Numbered from the stretch's first letter, positions 27,242-37,233 are shown. The stretch: 60,859 nt of DNA from Arthrobacter sp. Bi26 (GCF_918697925.1 NZ_CAKKMF010000022.1:1-60859); one strand, 5' to 3'. The notes: a model not told the origin generated them from the letters alone. Made by a program: numbers and translations.

Positions 27242-30200
27242 TTAGGCCCCAACTTTCTTTGCAACACTGACCAGCGGTTCCTTGATGTCGGCCGTCACAG
27301 TTTCCAGCTCGATGGTCAGGGTTTCGGTCTTGACCAGCGCCGCGTTGGCCAGCAGGGCTTCGACGACGTCCTGCTTGGCCGTGACGGAGGTGCTGATCCG
27401 GTCGCTGACATTGAGTCCGGCGTCCTTGCGGGCCTGCTGGATGGCGCGGACCATGTCGCGTGCCAGGCCCTCGGCCTCCAGTTCCGGGGTGACCTCGGTG
27501 TTCAGGACCACGAACCCGCCGCCGGGAAGCACTGCGGCGGCCCTTGTGGCAGGACCGGCTCCGGTTCCCTCCGCGGCTTCAGCCACGACGGTTTCCAGGG
27601 TGTATTCCTGCGGCTCGAGCTCGAGGCCGCCGGCGGTGACCACCCCGGCTTCGCTGACCGACCAGTCACCGGACTTGGAGCCCTTGATGGCCTGCTGGAC
27701 GTTCTTGCCCAGGCGCGGGCCGGCGGCCCGGGCGTTGACCACGAGCTTCTGCTCGATGCCGAACTCCTCCGGGGAGGCGGCATCGGCGTCGAGCAGGCGG
27801 ACCGAGCGCAGGTTCAGTTCATCGGCGACGACGGCGGCAAAGCCTCCCAGCGCGTCCGCGCCGGGAGCCACGACCGTGAGTTCCTGCAACGGCAGGCGCA
27901 CGCGCAGGTTCGCGGCCTTGCGCAGCGAGGAGCCGGTGGAGCAGATCTGCTGCACACGGTCCATCGCTTCGACCAGTCCCGGGTTGGCCGGGAACAGTCC
28001 GGCGTCCGGCCAGTCGGCCAGGTGCACGGAGCGCCCCCCGGTGAGGCCTCGCCAGATCTCCTCGGAGACCAGCGGCAGCAGGGACGCGGCCACGCGGGAG
28101 ACGGTTTCCAGTGCGGTGTAGAGCGCGTCGAAGGCATCAACGCTCTCGTCGAAGAAGCGCTGGCGGCTGCGGCGGACGTACCAGTTGGTGAGCATGTCAA
28201 GGTAGCTGCGCAGTTCGTCGCAGGCGCCGGAGATGTCGTAGCTGTCCAGCTGGGCGGTCATGTTCCGGACGAGGTCCCCGGTGTTGGCCATGAGGTACTG
28301 GTCCAGGGTGTCGGCGTAGCCGTCATAGCGGAGCTTGGCGTCATACCCTGTCCCGCCGTTGGAAGCGTTCGTGTACAGCGTGAAGAAGCTGTACACGTTC
28401 CACAGCGGCAGGATGACCTGGCGGACGCCGTCGCGGATGCCTTGCTCGGTGACCACAAGGTTGCCGCCGCGCAGGATGGGGCTGGACATCAGGAACCAGC
28501 GCATGGCGTCGGAGCCGTCGCGGTCCAGGACCTCGGAGACGTCCGGGTAGTTGCGCAGGCTCTTGGACATCTTCTGCCCGTCCGAGCCCAGCACGATGCC
28601 GTGGCTGATGACGTTGCGGAAGGCCGGGCGGTCGAACAGCGCGGTGGAGAGGATGTGCAGCATGTAGAACCAGCCGCGGGTCTGGCCGATGTACTCGACG
28701 ATGAAGTCCGCCGGGTTGTGGGTGTCGAACCATTCCTCGTTCTGGAACGGGTAGTGCACCTGGCCGTAGGGCATGGACCCGGAGTCGAACCAGACGTCCA
28801 GGACGTCCTCGACCCGGCGCATGACGGACTGGCCCTCCTCCGGGGTGCGGGGGTCATCCGGGTTCGGGCGGGTCAGCTCATCGATGAAGGGCCGGTGCAG
28901 GTCCACCTGGCCGGCCTTGTTCAGCGGCAGGCGGCCGAAGTCGGCCTCGATCTCGGCCAGGGAGCCGTAGACGTCGGTGCGCGGGTAGTCGGGGTCGCTG
29001 GACTGCCAGACCGGGATGGGGCTGCCCCAGTAGCGGTTGCGGCTGATGGACCAGTCGCGGGCGTTGGCGAGCCACTTGCCGAACTGGCCGTCCTTGACGT
29101 TGCCCGGGATCCAGTTGATGTCCTGGTTGAGCTCGGACATGCGGTCCTTGAACTTGGTGACCTCGACGTACCAGGAGGACACCGCGCGGTAGATCAGCGG
29201 GTTGCGGCAGCGCCAGCAGTGCGGGTAGCTGTGCTCGTAGCTGGCCTGGCGGACCAGGCGGCCCTGGGCGCGGAGCACCTGGGTGATGGGCTTGTTGGCC
29301 TCGAACACCTGCAGCCCGGCGATTTCGGCGAGGTCGCCGTGGCCGAAGAGCGGGAGGAATTTGGCGCCTTCGTCGACCGAGAGGACCACCGGGATGCCGG
29401 CCTCTTCACAGATTTTCTGGTCGTCTTCGCCGTAGGCCGGTGCCTGGTGGACGATGCCGGTGCCGTCGGTGGTGGTGACGTAGTCGGCCTCGAGGAAGCG
29501 CCAGGCGTTCTCGGTGCCGTACTTTTCGGCGTCGTGGAAGTAGTCCCAGAGCGGCTCGTAGCTCAGGCCGTCGAGCTCGGCGCCGGTGTGGCGGGAGGTG
29601 ATGGCGGCTTCCGCGGCGGCGGCGCCCTCGGCCCCGTCACCGTAGCCGAGGTCCTTGGCGTAGGCGCCAAGGAGGTCAGCGGCGAGCAGGAAGCTGCCCG
29701 TGACGGGCGCTTCGGCTGCCGCGGCCTTGATCCCGTGCGGGCCGGCCGGCAGGACCACGTAGCTGATGTCGGGCCCGACGGCGAGCGCCAGGTTCGTGGG
29801 CAGCGTCCAGGGCGTGGTGGTCCAGGCGAGCGCCTGCACCCCGGCGAGCTGCCGCGACAGCTCCGATTCACCCGCCGTGATGGGGAACGTGACCGTGACG
29901 GTCTGGTCCTGGCGGTTCTTGTAGACGTCGTCGTCCATGCGCAGCTCATGGTTGGACAGCGGCGTCTCGTCCTTCCAGCAGTACGGCAGGACGCGGTAGC
30001 CGTTGTACGTGAGGCCCTTTTCGTGGAGCTGCTTGAAAGCCCACAGCACGGACTCCATGTACTCGACGTTGAGCGTCTTGTAGTCGTTCTCGAAGTCCAC
30101 CCAGCGCGCCTGGCGGGTGACGTAGCTCTTCCACTCGTCGGCGTACTTCATGACGGAGGCGCGGCAGGCGTCGTTGAACTTGTCGATGCCCATGGCCTCG

Positions 30201-30592
30201 ATCTGGGTCTTGTCCGTCATGCCAAGCTGCTTCATGGCTTCCAGCTCGGCGGGAAGGCCGTGCGTGTCCCAGCCGAAGCGTCGCTCGACGCGTCGGCCGC
30301 GCTGGGTCTGGTAGCGGCCCACGAGGTCTTTGGCGTAGCCGGTCAGGAGGTGGCCGTAGTGCGGCAGGCCGTTGGCGAAGGGCGGGCCGTCGTAGAAGAC
30401 GAATTCGTTGGACCCGTCTTTGCCAGCATCGCGCTGGTCGATGCTGGCCTGGAAGGTGCCGTCCTGGTCCCAGTATTTGAGGATGCGCTCTTCGATCTCC
30501 GGGAACTTCACGGAGACCGGAACACCAGAGGTGTGGGAAGCGGAGGTGGTGGAGCCGGCGCCTGCGGCGGCGGCCTTGGGGTAATAAGTCAT
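27242..30592 (-). CDS. ileS: isoleucyl-tRNA synthetase
   Basis: IleS charges tRNA-Ile and edits mischarged valine. The protein is about 1116 residues, the longer class seen in actinobacteria. The HIGH signature is LPHYGH near residue 75 and KMSKS is in [39 protein letters not shown] (editing domain), [12 protein letters not shown] (metal-binding) and [11 protein letters not shown] are also seen. The ATG at 30592 follows AGGA at 8 nt. A GTG ten codons earlier is in frame but lacks a ribosome site. Expression is under the upstream T-box. Confidence 0.97.
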   Translation of the reverse strand: MTYYPKAAAAGAGSTTSASHTSGVPVSVKFPEIEERILKYWDQDGTFQASIDQRDAGKDGSNEFVFYDGPPFANGLPHYGHLLTGYAKDLVGRYQTQRGRRVERRFGWDTHGLPAELEAMKQLGMTDKTQIEAMGIDKFNDACRASVMKYADEWKSYVTRQARWVDFENDYKTLNVEYMESVLWAFKQLHEKGLTYNGYRVLPYCWKDETPLSNHELRMDDDVYKNRQDQTVTVTFPITAGESELSRQLAGVQALAWTTTPWTLPTNLALAVGPDISYVVLPAGPHGIKAAAAEAPVTGSFLLAADLLGAYAKDLGYGDGAEGAAAAEAAITSRHTGAELDGLSYEPLWDYFHDAEKYGTENAWRFLEADYVTTTDGTGIVHQAPAYGEDDQKICEEAGIPVVLSVDEGAKFLPLFGHGDLAEIAGLQVFEANKPITQVLRAQGRLVRQASYEHSYPHCWRCRNPLIYRAVSSWYVEVTKFKDRMSELNQDINWIPGNVKDGQFGKWLANARDWSISRNRYWGSPIPVWQSSDPDYPRTDVYGSLAEIEADFGRLPLNKAGQVDLHRPFIDELTRPNPDDPRTPEEGQSVMRRVEDVLDVWFDSGSMPYGQVHYPFQNEEWFDTHNPADFIVEYIGQTRGWFYMLHILSTALFDRPAFRNVISHGIVLGSDGQKMSKSLRNYPDVSEVLDRDGSDAMRWFLMSSPILRGGNLVVTEQGIRDGVRQVILPLWNVYSFFTLYTNASNGGTGYDAKLRYDGYADTLDQYLMANTGDLVRNMTAQLDSYDISGACDELRSYLDMLTNWYVRRSRQRFFDESVDAFDALYTALETVSRVAASLLPLVSEEIWRGLTGGRSVHLADWPDAGLFPANPGLVEAMDRVQQICSTGSSLRKAANLRVRLPLQELTVVAPGADALGGFAAVVADELNLRSVRLLDADAASPEEFGIEQKLVVNARAAGPRLGKNVQQAIKGSKSGDWSVSEAGVVTAGGLELEPQEYTLETVVAEAAEGTGAGPATRAAAVLPGGGFVVLNTEVTPELEAEGLARDMVRAIQQARKDAGLNVSDRISTSVTAKQDVVEALLANAALVKTETLTIELETVTADIKEPLVSVAKKVGA

Positions 30593-30624
30593 CTCGACAT
30601 CCTGGGTTGAGCTGGTGAACACAT

Positions 30625-30925
30625 GTATTCATTCAGGATGCGAGGACGGCCCCTGCACTGTCTTTTGACAACAACTGTCTTTCGACAACACCGGCACCGC
30701 GGTACCACCTCACTTACCTCCACCGGACCGCACCTTTTCCAGAAAGGGGCTGCACCGGCGTCGGCCGCTCATTACTGCTGTGACGGGCTTACCCGTCCGG
30801 TTCTACTGGCCCTGGCACCCGCAGTGGCGACTGAGTCTCCACCGCACGCGGGGGTGTTCTTCCGGAAGCTCACCGGTGATGGCCGGGTCAAAGCTGCTAA
30901 GTCGATGGTACCGGAGAAAATACGG
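30625..30925 (-). promoter_or_regulatory. T-box leader of ileS (isoleucine specifier)
   Basis: The minus strand carries the T-box sequence GAGGTGGTACCGCG at 30698-30711. Stem I upstream holds a plausible ATC specifier codon (30878-30880) inside CCGGCC-ATC-ACCGG. Between the T-box and the gene are two near-identical small hairpins (TGTC-GAAA-GACA and TGTC-AAAA-GACA) and the element CGTCCTCGCATCC. No U-tailed terminator is present, so control is probably translational, as for other actinobacterial ileS T-boxes. Uncharged tRNA-Ile would switch expression on. Confidence 0.93.
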
Positions 30926-30993
30926 GCTTTCACAGCGCAGCAAACTCCGCGGCCAGGGGCGACGCCGGCGGCCCGACTGCATAGACTCGTGCC

Positions 30994-31026
30994 ATGACCG
31001 TCCCGCCGCCTCGGGCCGACCCGTGA
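30994..31026 (+). CDS. 10-codon leader peptide overlapping the EEP gene (tentative)
   Basis: A TAGACT hexamer at 30982-30987 stands 6 nt before an ATG at 30994, the leaderless arrangement. That frame encodes MTVPPPRADP and stops at a TGA that overlaps the GTG of the downstream membrane EEP gene (GTGA). Ribosomes finishing here could restart on the GTG. It is too short for a functional claim. Confidence 0.35.
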   Translation: MTVPPPRADP

Positions 31027-32084
31027 AGAGCCGCAGCTCAAGCCGCCGCTGGCACCTGTCCTCCGCCCTCTGCGCCGCGCCCGTGGTGGTGGTGTCCGTG
31101 TTCCGGGCGGTCCCGGCGCCGTGGCCGGCGCCTGTGGTCCAGCTCGTGGCCTTCACACCCTGGTTCGTGCTCCCCGCCGGCGCCGCCCTCCTGCTGGCGA
31201 TGCCGGCACGGCGTCCCTGGGCGGCCCTCCCGGCCGGTGCCCTCCTGGCCCTCCAGCTGCTCTGGCTGTTCCCGCCGGACCGGGTGGCGGACCGGTTCCT
31301 GGCCCGGCAGGCCGATCCGCCGCATGGAGAGCAACAGAGCACAGGGCAGGAACAGGCCACGACACGCCCGCCGGCGGCGGAACTGAAGGTCATGACCCTC
31401 AACGCCTGGAAGGGCCAGGCGGACGCCGCGGAGGTGGTTCGGCTGGTGCGCGAAAACGGCGTCTCGCTCCTTGCCGTCCAGGAACTCTCCCCCGCCCTGG
31501 AAAAACGGCTGGATGCTGAGGGGCTGGGCGCGCTGCTTCCGCACCGGATCAGCCGCTCGAGGGACGGCGCGGGCGGCGGAGCCGTGTACTCCTCCCGCCC
31601 GATCGTTCCGTTGGACTCCGTGGACGGTTCCGCCTTCCACATGCCCACGGTGCAGTTGGAGCTCGACGCCGGCGGCCGGCCGGTCTCCCTTGCCGTGACC
31701 AACGTGCACACCAAGGCACCGGTCTGGGGCCGGGCCGGGCAGTGGCGGAGCGAATTGGCCGCCCTGGGCCGCCTTGCCGCCCGTCGGGGCAACCTGCTGC
31801 TGCTGGGCGACTTCAACGCCACCCTCGATCACGCCGAGTTCCGCCAAATGCTTCAGGGGCCGGAGGGGGCCGGGCCCGGCGGCCCCCTCGTCGACGCCGG
31901 GGCCGCGGCCCTGGCCCGCCTGGTTCCGACCTGGCCCATGGATGGCCCCCCGCTGCCGGGCGTGGTGATCGACCACATCGTGACCGGCCCGCAGGTTCGC
32001 AGCGGCGGCTATTCCGTGATGCCGGTAGCCGGGACGGACCACGCGGCGGTTCTGGCCACGCTGTCCGTCCCGGCGGAGGACTAG
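31023..32084 (+). CDS. membrane-anchored endonuclease/exonuclease/phosphatase (EEP) family protein, VanJ-like
   Basis: The 353-residue protein has a basic start, about three hydrophobic helices in the first 100 residues (APVVVVSVFRAV, VVQLVAFTPWFVLPAGAALLLA, LPAGALLALQLLWLF) and then an EEP domain outside the membrane. Catalytic motifs are LNAWKG, VQELSP, TNVHTKAP, LLLGDFNA, IDHIV and GTDHAAV. This layout matches Streptomyces VanJ, a phosphatase linked to lipid II or teicoplanin response; that role is inference only. The GTG start overlaps the stop of a short leader frame. Its TAG shares the palindrome CTAG with the stop of the convergent gene. Confidence 0.85.
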   Translation: MKSRSSSRRWHLSSALCAAPVVVVSVFRAVPAPWPAPVVQLVAFTPWFVLPAGAALLLAMPARRPWAALPAGALLALQLLWLFPPDRVADRFLARQADPPHGEQQSTGQEQATTRPPAAELKVMTLNAWKGQADAAEVVRLVRENGVSLLAVQELSPALEKRLDAEGLGALLPHRISRSRDGAGGGAVYSSRPIVPLDSVDGSAFHMPTVQLELDAGGRPVSLAVTNVHTKAPVWGRAGQWRSELAALGRLAARRGNLLLLGDFNATLDHAEFRQMLQGPEGAGPGGPLVDAGAAALARLVPTWPMDGPPLPGVVIDHIVTGPQVRSGGYSVMPVAGTDHAAVLATLSVPAED

Positions 32085-33145
32085 CTGCGCGGCAGTTTCA
32101 TGCCGGACTCGGCCATCACGTCCCGGAGCCGGTCCGGGTAATCCGTGATCAGCCCGTCCACACCCGCACCGATGAGCGCGCGCATGGTGGGCTTGTCATC
32201 AACGGTCCACGGAATGACCTGCATGCCTGCCGCGTGGGCGCGGCGGACCATGTCGGCGGTGGCATAGGGAACATAGCCCGGATCCGTCACGGCGCCGTTC
32301 TGCGGCGCGCCGTGCACCGGAGAGATGGCGTCGAAGCCAAGGGAGGAGGCCGCGGCGACAAGGTCACCGCCGAAGTCATCGGCGTCGATTCCGCCCAGCC
32401 ACGGCGACTTGCCGGGCTGGCCCGCCTGGAGGAAGTCCTTGTTGGTCAGGGCCACAGTGCGGATCTGCGGATCGCGCTGCTGGACCAGGCGCAATGCACC
32501 CCAATCAAAGCTCTCAATCGAGACACGGCTCTGCATGTGGGCTGCCGTGATTTCGCGGAGAGCGACGTCGACGAACTGCTCGCGCGGTGCGGTTTCCTGC
32601 GGCGCGCCGGCCTCCACCTTGGTTTCGATGTTGAACTTCACCTGGCTGGCGCGGTAGGAGTCCGCCAACGCGAAGACCTCGGCCAGCGTGGGCATCTTTG
32701 CGCCCGGGGAGGCAACCTGGCCCGGGAACTGGGGAAGCGTGAGGCTGCCGCAGTCCAGGCTGCGGACCTGCGCGAACGTCAGGTCCCTGACGTACTTGCC
32801 GACGTAGGGGAACTGGGGGTCGTTCGGTGTGACAGGAGCCGTGTCCAGGCACTTCTGGCCGCTGATCTTGCGGTCGTGGGTGATGACCTCGTGGCCGTCC
32901 TTGGTGATCTGGAGGTCAAGCTCGAGGGTGGAGACGCCGGTCTCGATCCCCTTGGCGAAGGACGCCAGGGTTGACTCGACAGTCAGGCCGATGCCGCCGC
33001 GGTGGGCCTGGAGATCGAAGTGGTTGTCCTGGCCGTTGGCGTTGGTGTCGGCCGCGGGGGCCTGGACCGCGTTTGCCTGGGCCGAGGTGGCGAGCAGCAG
33101 GGCTGCGCTGAGTACGGCAGCGCCGAGCTTCGTCGGGGTTCGCAT
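32081..33145 (-). CDS. secreted glycerophosphodiester phosphodiesterase
   Basis: The enzyme hydrolyses glycerophosphodiesters to glycerol 3-phosphate and an alcohol. The ATG at 33145 opens a Sec signal peptide (MRTPTKLGAAVLSAALLLATSAQANA), so the 354-residue protein is exported. The GDPD barrel shows AHRGGIGLTVESTLASF, LELDLQITKDGHEVITHD near residue 95, FNIETKVE, SFDWGAL and a late WTVDDKPTMRALIGAGVDGLITDYP. The usual ENT after the HR motif reads EST here. The gene has no obvious partner. Confidence 0.93.
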   Translation of the reverse strand: MRTPTKLGAAVLSAALLLATSAQANAVQAPAADTNANGQDNHFDLQAHRGGIGLTVESTLASFAKGIETGVSTLELDLQITKDGHEVITHDRKISGQKCLDTAPVTPNDPQFPYVGKYVRDLTFAQVRSLDCGSLTLPQFPGQVASPGAKMPTLAEVFALADSYRASQVKFNIETKVEAGAPQETAPREQFVDVALREITAAHMQSRVSIESFDWGALRLVQQRDPQIRTVALTNKDFLQAGQPGKSPWLGGIDADDFGGDLVAAASSLGFDAISPVHGAPQNGAVTDPGYVPYATADMVRRAHAAGMQVIPWTVDDKPTMRALIGAGVDGLITDYPDRLRDVMAESGMKLPRS

Positions 33146-33311
33146 GGGAAAGTTCTCCACTCTGGTGGTGTGCAGTTGCACGGGCCACCCTGCCCCGCCG
33201 CGGCCAACTCCGGACCAGCGCAGCCTGACCGGCACACGACGCCACGGTGAACGGCCGGAGTCGCCGCCGGACGTCCCGGCCCACGCGGCTGGACCTAAGC
33301 CCAGACCTGCC

Positions 33312-34103
33312 CTACTGGCTCTTGCGGATCAGCTTGTAGTTGGCCGCCTGGGCCACCGGGCGGATCACGATCTGGTCCAGGTTGATGTGGTGCGGCGCCA
33401 CGACGGCGTAGCGGACCACATCGGCGACGTCGGCGGCCGTCAGTGGCTTCTCGACTCCCGCGTAGACCTTGGCTGCCGCGTCCTGGTCGCCGAGGCGGTT
33501 GAGGGCGAACTCCTCGGTCTGCACCAGGCCGGGGGCCACCTCGATCACGCGGAGGTTGTGCTCGGCCTCTTCGAGCCGCAGGGCGCCGGTCAGGGCGTGC
33601 TGGGCGAACTTGGCCGCGTTGTAGCCGCCGCCGCCCTCGTAGGCCGAGAGCCCGGCGGTGGAGGTCAGGTTCAGCACGGTGCCCTCGCCGCAGGCACGCA
33701 GCATGGGCAGGAACGCGCGGATGAGCTTCATGCTGCCCAGCACGTTGACCTGGAACATCCATTCCCAGTCCTCGGTCTTGGCTCCGGCAACCTTGTCGGC
33801 GCCGCGGGCACCGCCGGCGATGTTGATCAACGTGTCGATGCCGCCGGCCCGGGTCACCTCCTCGAGCAGCCGGGCCACATCGGCGTCGTCGGTCACGTCG
33901 GCGGGAAGCGCGATGGCACCGGTTTGGGCGGCGAGCGCCTCGAGCCGGTCGGCGCGGCGGGCGACGGCGAAGACGGTCCAGCCTTCCTTGCGGAGCGCAC
34001 GCACCGTGGCGTCGCCGATTCCGGTGCTGGCGCCGGTGACTACTGCTGCTTTGGCTGCTGTTGCGTTGACTTCTTTTGCGCTGTTGTCTATTCCCTCAGT
34101 CAT
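33312..34103 (-). CDS. short-chain dehydrogenase/reductase
   Basis: A classical SDR of 263 residues with the cofactor loop VTGASTGIGDATV near residue 22, ADVTDDADV, INIAGG, the catalytic serine in NLTSTAGLS and YNAAK for the Tyr/Lys pair. VARRADR after the second strand suggests NADP. The NAG motif reads IAG. Substrate is unknown. TAGGGT stands 6 nt before the ATG, pointing to a leaderless transcript. Confidence 0.92.
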   Translation of the reverse strand: MTEGIDNSAKEVNATAAKAAVVTGASTGIGDATVRALRKEGWTVFAVARRADRLEALAAQTGAIALPADVTDDADVARLLEEVTRAGGIDTLINIAGGARGADKVAGAKTEDWEWMFQVNVLGSMKLIRAFLPMLRACGEGTVLNLTSTAGLSAYEGGGGYNAAKFAQHALTGALRLEEAEHNLRVIEVAPGLVQTEEFALNRLGDQDAAAKVYAGVEKPLTAADVADVVRYAVVAPHHINLDQIVIRPVAQAANYKLIRKSQ

Positions 34104-34130
34104 GGCACCACCCTAACGGCAACGCCGGGC

Positions 34131-34520
34131 TCATTTCCTACTGTTGCTGCTGTGCTCCAGGAACTCCTGCAGCACCCGGGCATGGTTGGTCTCCGGGTCC
34201 CGTGCACCGAACAGCAGCGTCACTTTCCCGTGCTCCGCCGCGAGTCCGTAGAGCGTCTGCACGGCGGGGTTGGTTTCCAGCTCCGCCTCGTAGGCCGCCC
34301 GGAAGTCCGCGAACCGTTCCTGCATGTGCCCGAACTCCTTGCGCAGCGGCGGGGACGGTGCCACGTCCTTGAGCCAGAGCTCCAGGTGGGCCCGTTCCTT
34401 GCTGACTCCCCGCGGCCAGAGCCGGTCCACCAGGACCCGGCAGCCGTCGTCGTCGGAGGGGTCATCATAGATGCGCTTGATCGCAAATCTGGCCCCAGAT
34501 TTCTCCATAGTGCTGGACAT
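34131..34520 (-). CDS. DUF488 family protein
   Basis: The roughly 129-residue protein has the DUF488 core KRIYDDPSDDDGCRVLVDRLWPRG, WLKDVAPSPPLRKEFGH and VTLLFGARDPETNHA. The family is soluble and widespread, with no settled activity. The start is uncertain: ATGs at 34520 and 34508 are both possible, and an ATG at 34556 would include part of the repeats upstream. It is divergent from valS and lies 27 bp before the SDR start, in the same direction. Confidence 0.85.
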   Translation of the reverse strand: MSSTMEKSGARFAIKRIYDDPSDDDGCRVLVDRLWPRGVSKERAHLELWLKDVAPSPPLRKEFGHMQERFADFRAAYEAELETNPAVQTLYGLAAEHGKVTLLFGARDPETNHARVLQEFLEHSSNSRK

Positions 34521-34523
34521 TAG

Positions 34524-34570
34524 TGCAGTGGATTGCCCTCGCATAGTGCGGTTCATTGCAGTGGACTGCC
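34524..34570. repeat. direct repeat TGCAGTGGAyTGCC, two copies 33 bp apart
   Basis: The 14-mer occurs at 34524-34537 and 34557-34570 with a single C/T difference. A 33-bp period is about three helical turns, so both face the same side of DNA. They sit in the gap between the divergent DUF488 and valS genes and could bind a regulator. Confidence 0.6.
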
Positions 34571-34614
34571 GCGATTAGGTGAAACGGACTGAAAAGAACT
34601 GCAAGAATTGACCC

Positions 34615-37233
34615 ATGGCTGAAGACAATCAGGGTACAGACACGCCCACCACCGCCCCCATCAACGTTCCGGACAAGCCCGCCCTGGAGGGGCTGGAAGA
34701 GGCGCTCACGCAGCGCTGGCTTGACGAAGGGACCTACAAGTTCAACCCGGACACCACCCGGGAGCAGGTCTACTCGATCGACACTCCCCCGCCCACGGCG
34801 TCGGGATCCCTTCACGTCGGACACATGTTCTCATACACGCAGACCGACGTCCTGGCGCGCTACCAGCGCATGACCGGCAAGAACGTCTTCTACCCCATGG
34901 GCTGGGACGACAACGGCCTGCCCACAGAGCGCCGCGTGCAGAACTACTACGGCGTGCGCTGCGACCCCACCGTCACCTACGACGCCGGCTACCGCCCCCC
35001 GGCCGAGCCGGCCAAGAACCAGCGCGACTTCGACGTCATCTCGCGCCGGAACTTCATCGAGCTGTGCGAAGAGCTCGCTGTCGAGGACGAGAAGGTCTTC
35101 GAGCACCTCTTCCGGACCCTCGGCCTGTCCGTGGACTGGGACCTGACCTACCGGACCATCGATGACAAGTCCCGCGCGATCTCGCAGCGGGCCTTCCTGG
35201 CCAATCTGGCCGCCGGCGACGCCTACATGGCCGAGGCGCCTACGCTGTGGGATGTCACGTTCCGCACCGCGGTGGCCCAGGCCGAACTGGAGGACCGCGA
35301 AGTCGCGGGCGCCTACTACCGCTACCCGTTCTTCACCGAAGACGGCGAGAAGATTTACATCGAGACCACCCGCCCCGAGCTGCTGGCCGCCTGCGCCGCG
35401 CTCGTGGCGAACCCCGACGACGAGCGCTACAAGCCGCTGTTCGGCAAGAAAGTCACCTCCCCCCTGTTCGGCGTCGAGGTAGAGGTCAAGGCCCACCCGC
35501 TCGCCAAGGCGGACAAGGGCTCCGGCGCCGCCATGGTCTGCACCTTCGGCGACCTCACCGACGTCACCTGGTGGCGCGAACTGCAGCTGCCCACCCGCGC
35601 AATCGTGGGCCGCGACGGCCGCATCATCGGCGAGACCCCGGACTGGATCACCACCGAAGAAGGCCGCGCCAACTTCGCGGCCATCGCCGGCAAGACGGTG
35701 TTCAGCGCCAAGGAAGGCGTGGTGGAGCTCCTGGCCGCCGCGGAACTGCTCGACGGCGAGCCCAAGAAGATCATGCACCCCGTGAACTTCTTCGAGAAGG
35801 GCGACAAGCCCCTCGAGGTCGTCACCTCACGCCAGTGGTACATCCGCAACGGCGGCCGCGACGAGGACCGCCGCGAACGGCTGATCGGCCGCGGCAACGA
35901 GATCGAGTTCCACCCCGCCTTCATGCGCTCCCGCTACGAGAACTGGATCTCGGGGCTCAACGGCGACTGGCTCGTGTCCCGCCAGCGCTTCTTCGGCGTG
36001 CCGGTACCGGTCTGGTACCCCCTGGATGCCGACGGCAACCCCGAATATGACGCCCCGATCGTCCCGTCCGACGCGCAGCTCCCCGTGGATCCCGCGGCGG
36101 ACGCCGCCCCGGGCTACGAAGAAGCCCGGCGCGATGTGCCGGGCGGCTTCACCGGCGACGCGGACGTCCTCGACACCTGGGCCACGTCCTCGCTGACGCC
36201 GCAGATCGTGGGCGGCTGGAGCACCGACGAGGCACTGTTCGCCAAGGTCTACCCCTTCGACGTGCGCCCGCAGGGGCACGACATCATCCGGACCTGGCTC
36301 TTCTCCTCCGCCGTCCGCGCCGATGCGCTGCAAAACACGGCTCCGTGGAAGCACGCGGCCATCTCCGGATGGATCCTGGACCCGGACCGGAAGAAGATGT
36401 CCAAGTCCAAGGGCAACGTCATCGTGCCCACCGATGTCCTCGAGGAGTACGGCTCGGACGCCGTGCGCTACTGGGCGGCCTCGGCCAAACTCGGCGCGGA
36501 CACCGCCTACGAAATCGCGCAGATGAAGATCGGCCGCCGCCTGGCCATCAAGCTGCTCAACGCCTCCAAGTTTGTCCTGAACCTGGGTGCCACCGAGGAC
36601 TCCGTCGTTTCCGGCGACGTGTCCGTGCTGAGCAACCCGCTGGACCGGGCCGTCCTGGCCCAGCTCGCCGATGTTGTCGCCCAGGCCACCAAGGCGTTCG
36701 AGGGCTACGACTACGCCCGGGCCCTGCAGATCACGGAGAGTTTCTTCTGGAACTTCACGGACGACTACGTGGAGCTCATCAAGGACCGTGCCTATGGTGC
36801 GGCCGGCGAGGAGCAGCAGGCGTCCGTGCTGGCCGCGCTGGCGACAAGCCTGGACACCCTCCTGCGGCTCTTCGCGCCGTTCCTGCCGTTCGCCACGGAG
36901 GAGGTCTGGAGCTGGTGGCGCACCGGTTCCGTGCACCGCGCCCAGTGGCCGTCCGCCGTCGCGGTCGACGGCGACACGACCCTCCTGGCCACGGTCGGCA
37001 CAGCGCTCAGCGGCATCCGCAAGGCCAAGTCCGAGGCGAAGGTCAAGCAGCGTACCGAGGTGCTGTCAGCGACGATCACGGCCTCGGAATCCCTCACGAC
37101 GCAGCTGAAGGCCGGTCTCGGCGACCTCAAGGCCGCCGCCAACGCGCGTGAGCTGGCGCTGGTCGCGGGCGAGGGAGAACTCAGTGTGAGTGACGTCGTA
37201 CTGGCTCCGGCCGAGCCGCCGGCCCAGGCGTAA
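34615..37233 (+). CDS. valS: valyl-tRNA synthetase, short (type 2) form
   Basis: ValS charges tRNA-Val. The 872-residue protein has HIGH as SLHVGHMFSYTQTD near residue 65, MGWDDNGLPTERRVQNYYG and KMSKS in DRKKMSKSKGN near residue 593. Editing-domain text (ETTRPELL) and GHDIIRTW are present. The C-terminal coiled-coil arm of the usual bacterial ValS is much reduced, giving the compact form that HAMAP separates as type 2. No T-box precedes it. It ends at a strong terminator. Confidence 0.97.
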   Translation: MAEDNQGTDTPTTAPINVPDKPALEGLEEALTQRWLDEGTYKFNPDTTREQVYSIDTPPPTASGSLHVGHMFSYTQTDVLARYQRMTGKNVFYPMGWDDNGLPTERRVQNYYGVRCDPTVTYDAGYRPPAEPAKNQRDFDVISRRNFIELCEELAVEDEKVFEHLFRTLGLSVDWDLTYRTIDDKSRAISQRAFLANLAAGDAYMAEAPTLWDVTFRTAVAQAELEDREVAGAYYRYPFFTEDGEKIYIETTRPELLAACAALVANPDDERYKPLFGKKVTSPLFGVEVEVKAHPLAKADKGSGAAMVCTFGDLTDVTWWRELQLPTRAIVGRDGRIIGETPDWITTEEGRANFAAIAGKTVFSAKEGVVELLAAAELLDGEPKKIMHPVNFFEKGDKPLEVVTSRQWYIRNGGRDEDRRERLIGRGNEIEFHPAFMRSRYENWISGLNGDWLVSRQRFFGVPVPVWYPLDADGNPEYDAPIVPSDAQLPVDPAADAAPGYEEARRDVPGGFTGDADVLDTWATSSLTPQIVGGWSTDEALFAKVYPFDVRPQGHDIIRTWLFSSAVRADALQNTAPWKHAAISGWILDPDRKKMSKSKGNVIVPTDVLEEYGSDAVRYWAASAKLGADTAYEIAQMKIGRRLAIKLLNASKFVLNLGATEDSVVSGDVSVLSNPLDRAVLAQLADVVAQATKAFEGYDYARALQITESFFWNFTDDYVELIKDRAYGAAGEEQQASVLAALATSLDTLLRLFAPFLPFATEEVWSWWRTGSVHRAQWPSAVAVDGDTTLLATVGTALSGIRKAKSEAKVKQRTEVLSATITASESLTTQLKAGLGDLKAAANARELALVAGEGELSVSDVVLAPAEPPAQA

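Noticed and set aside
26435..30610. Very long plus-strand open frame (about 1390 codons) antisense to folC and ileS
   Set aside because: Both strands stay open because third positions are G/C; the minus strand encodes two clearly recognised enzymes.
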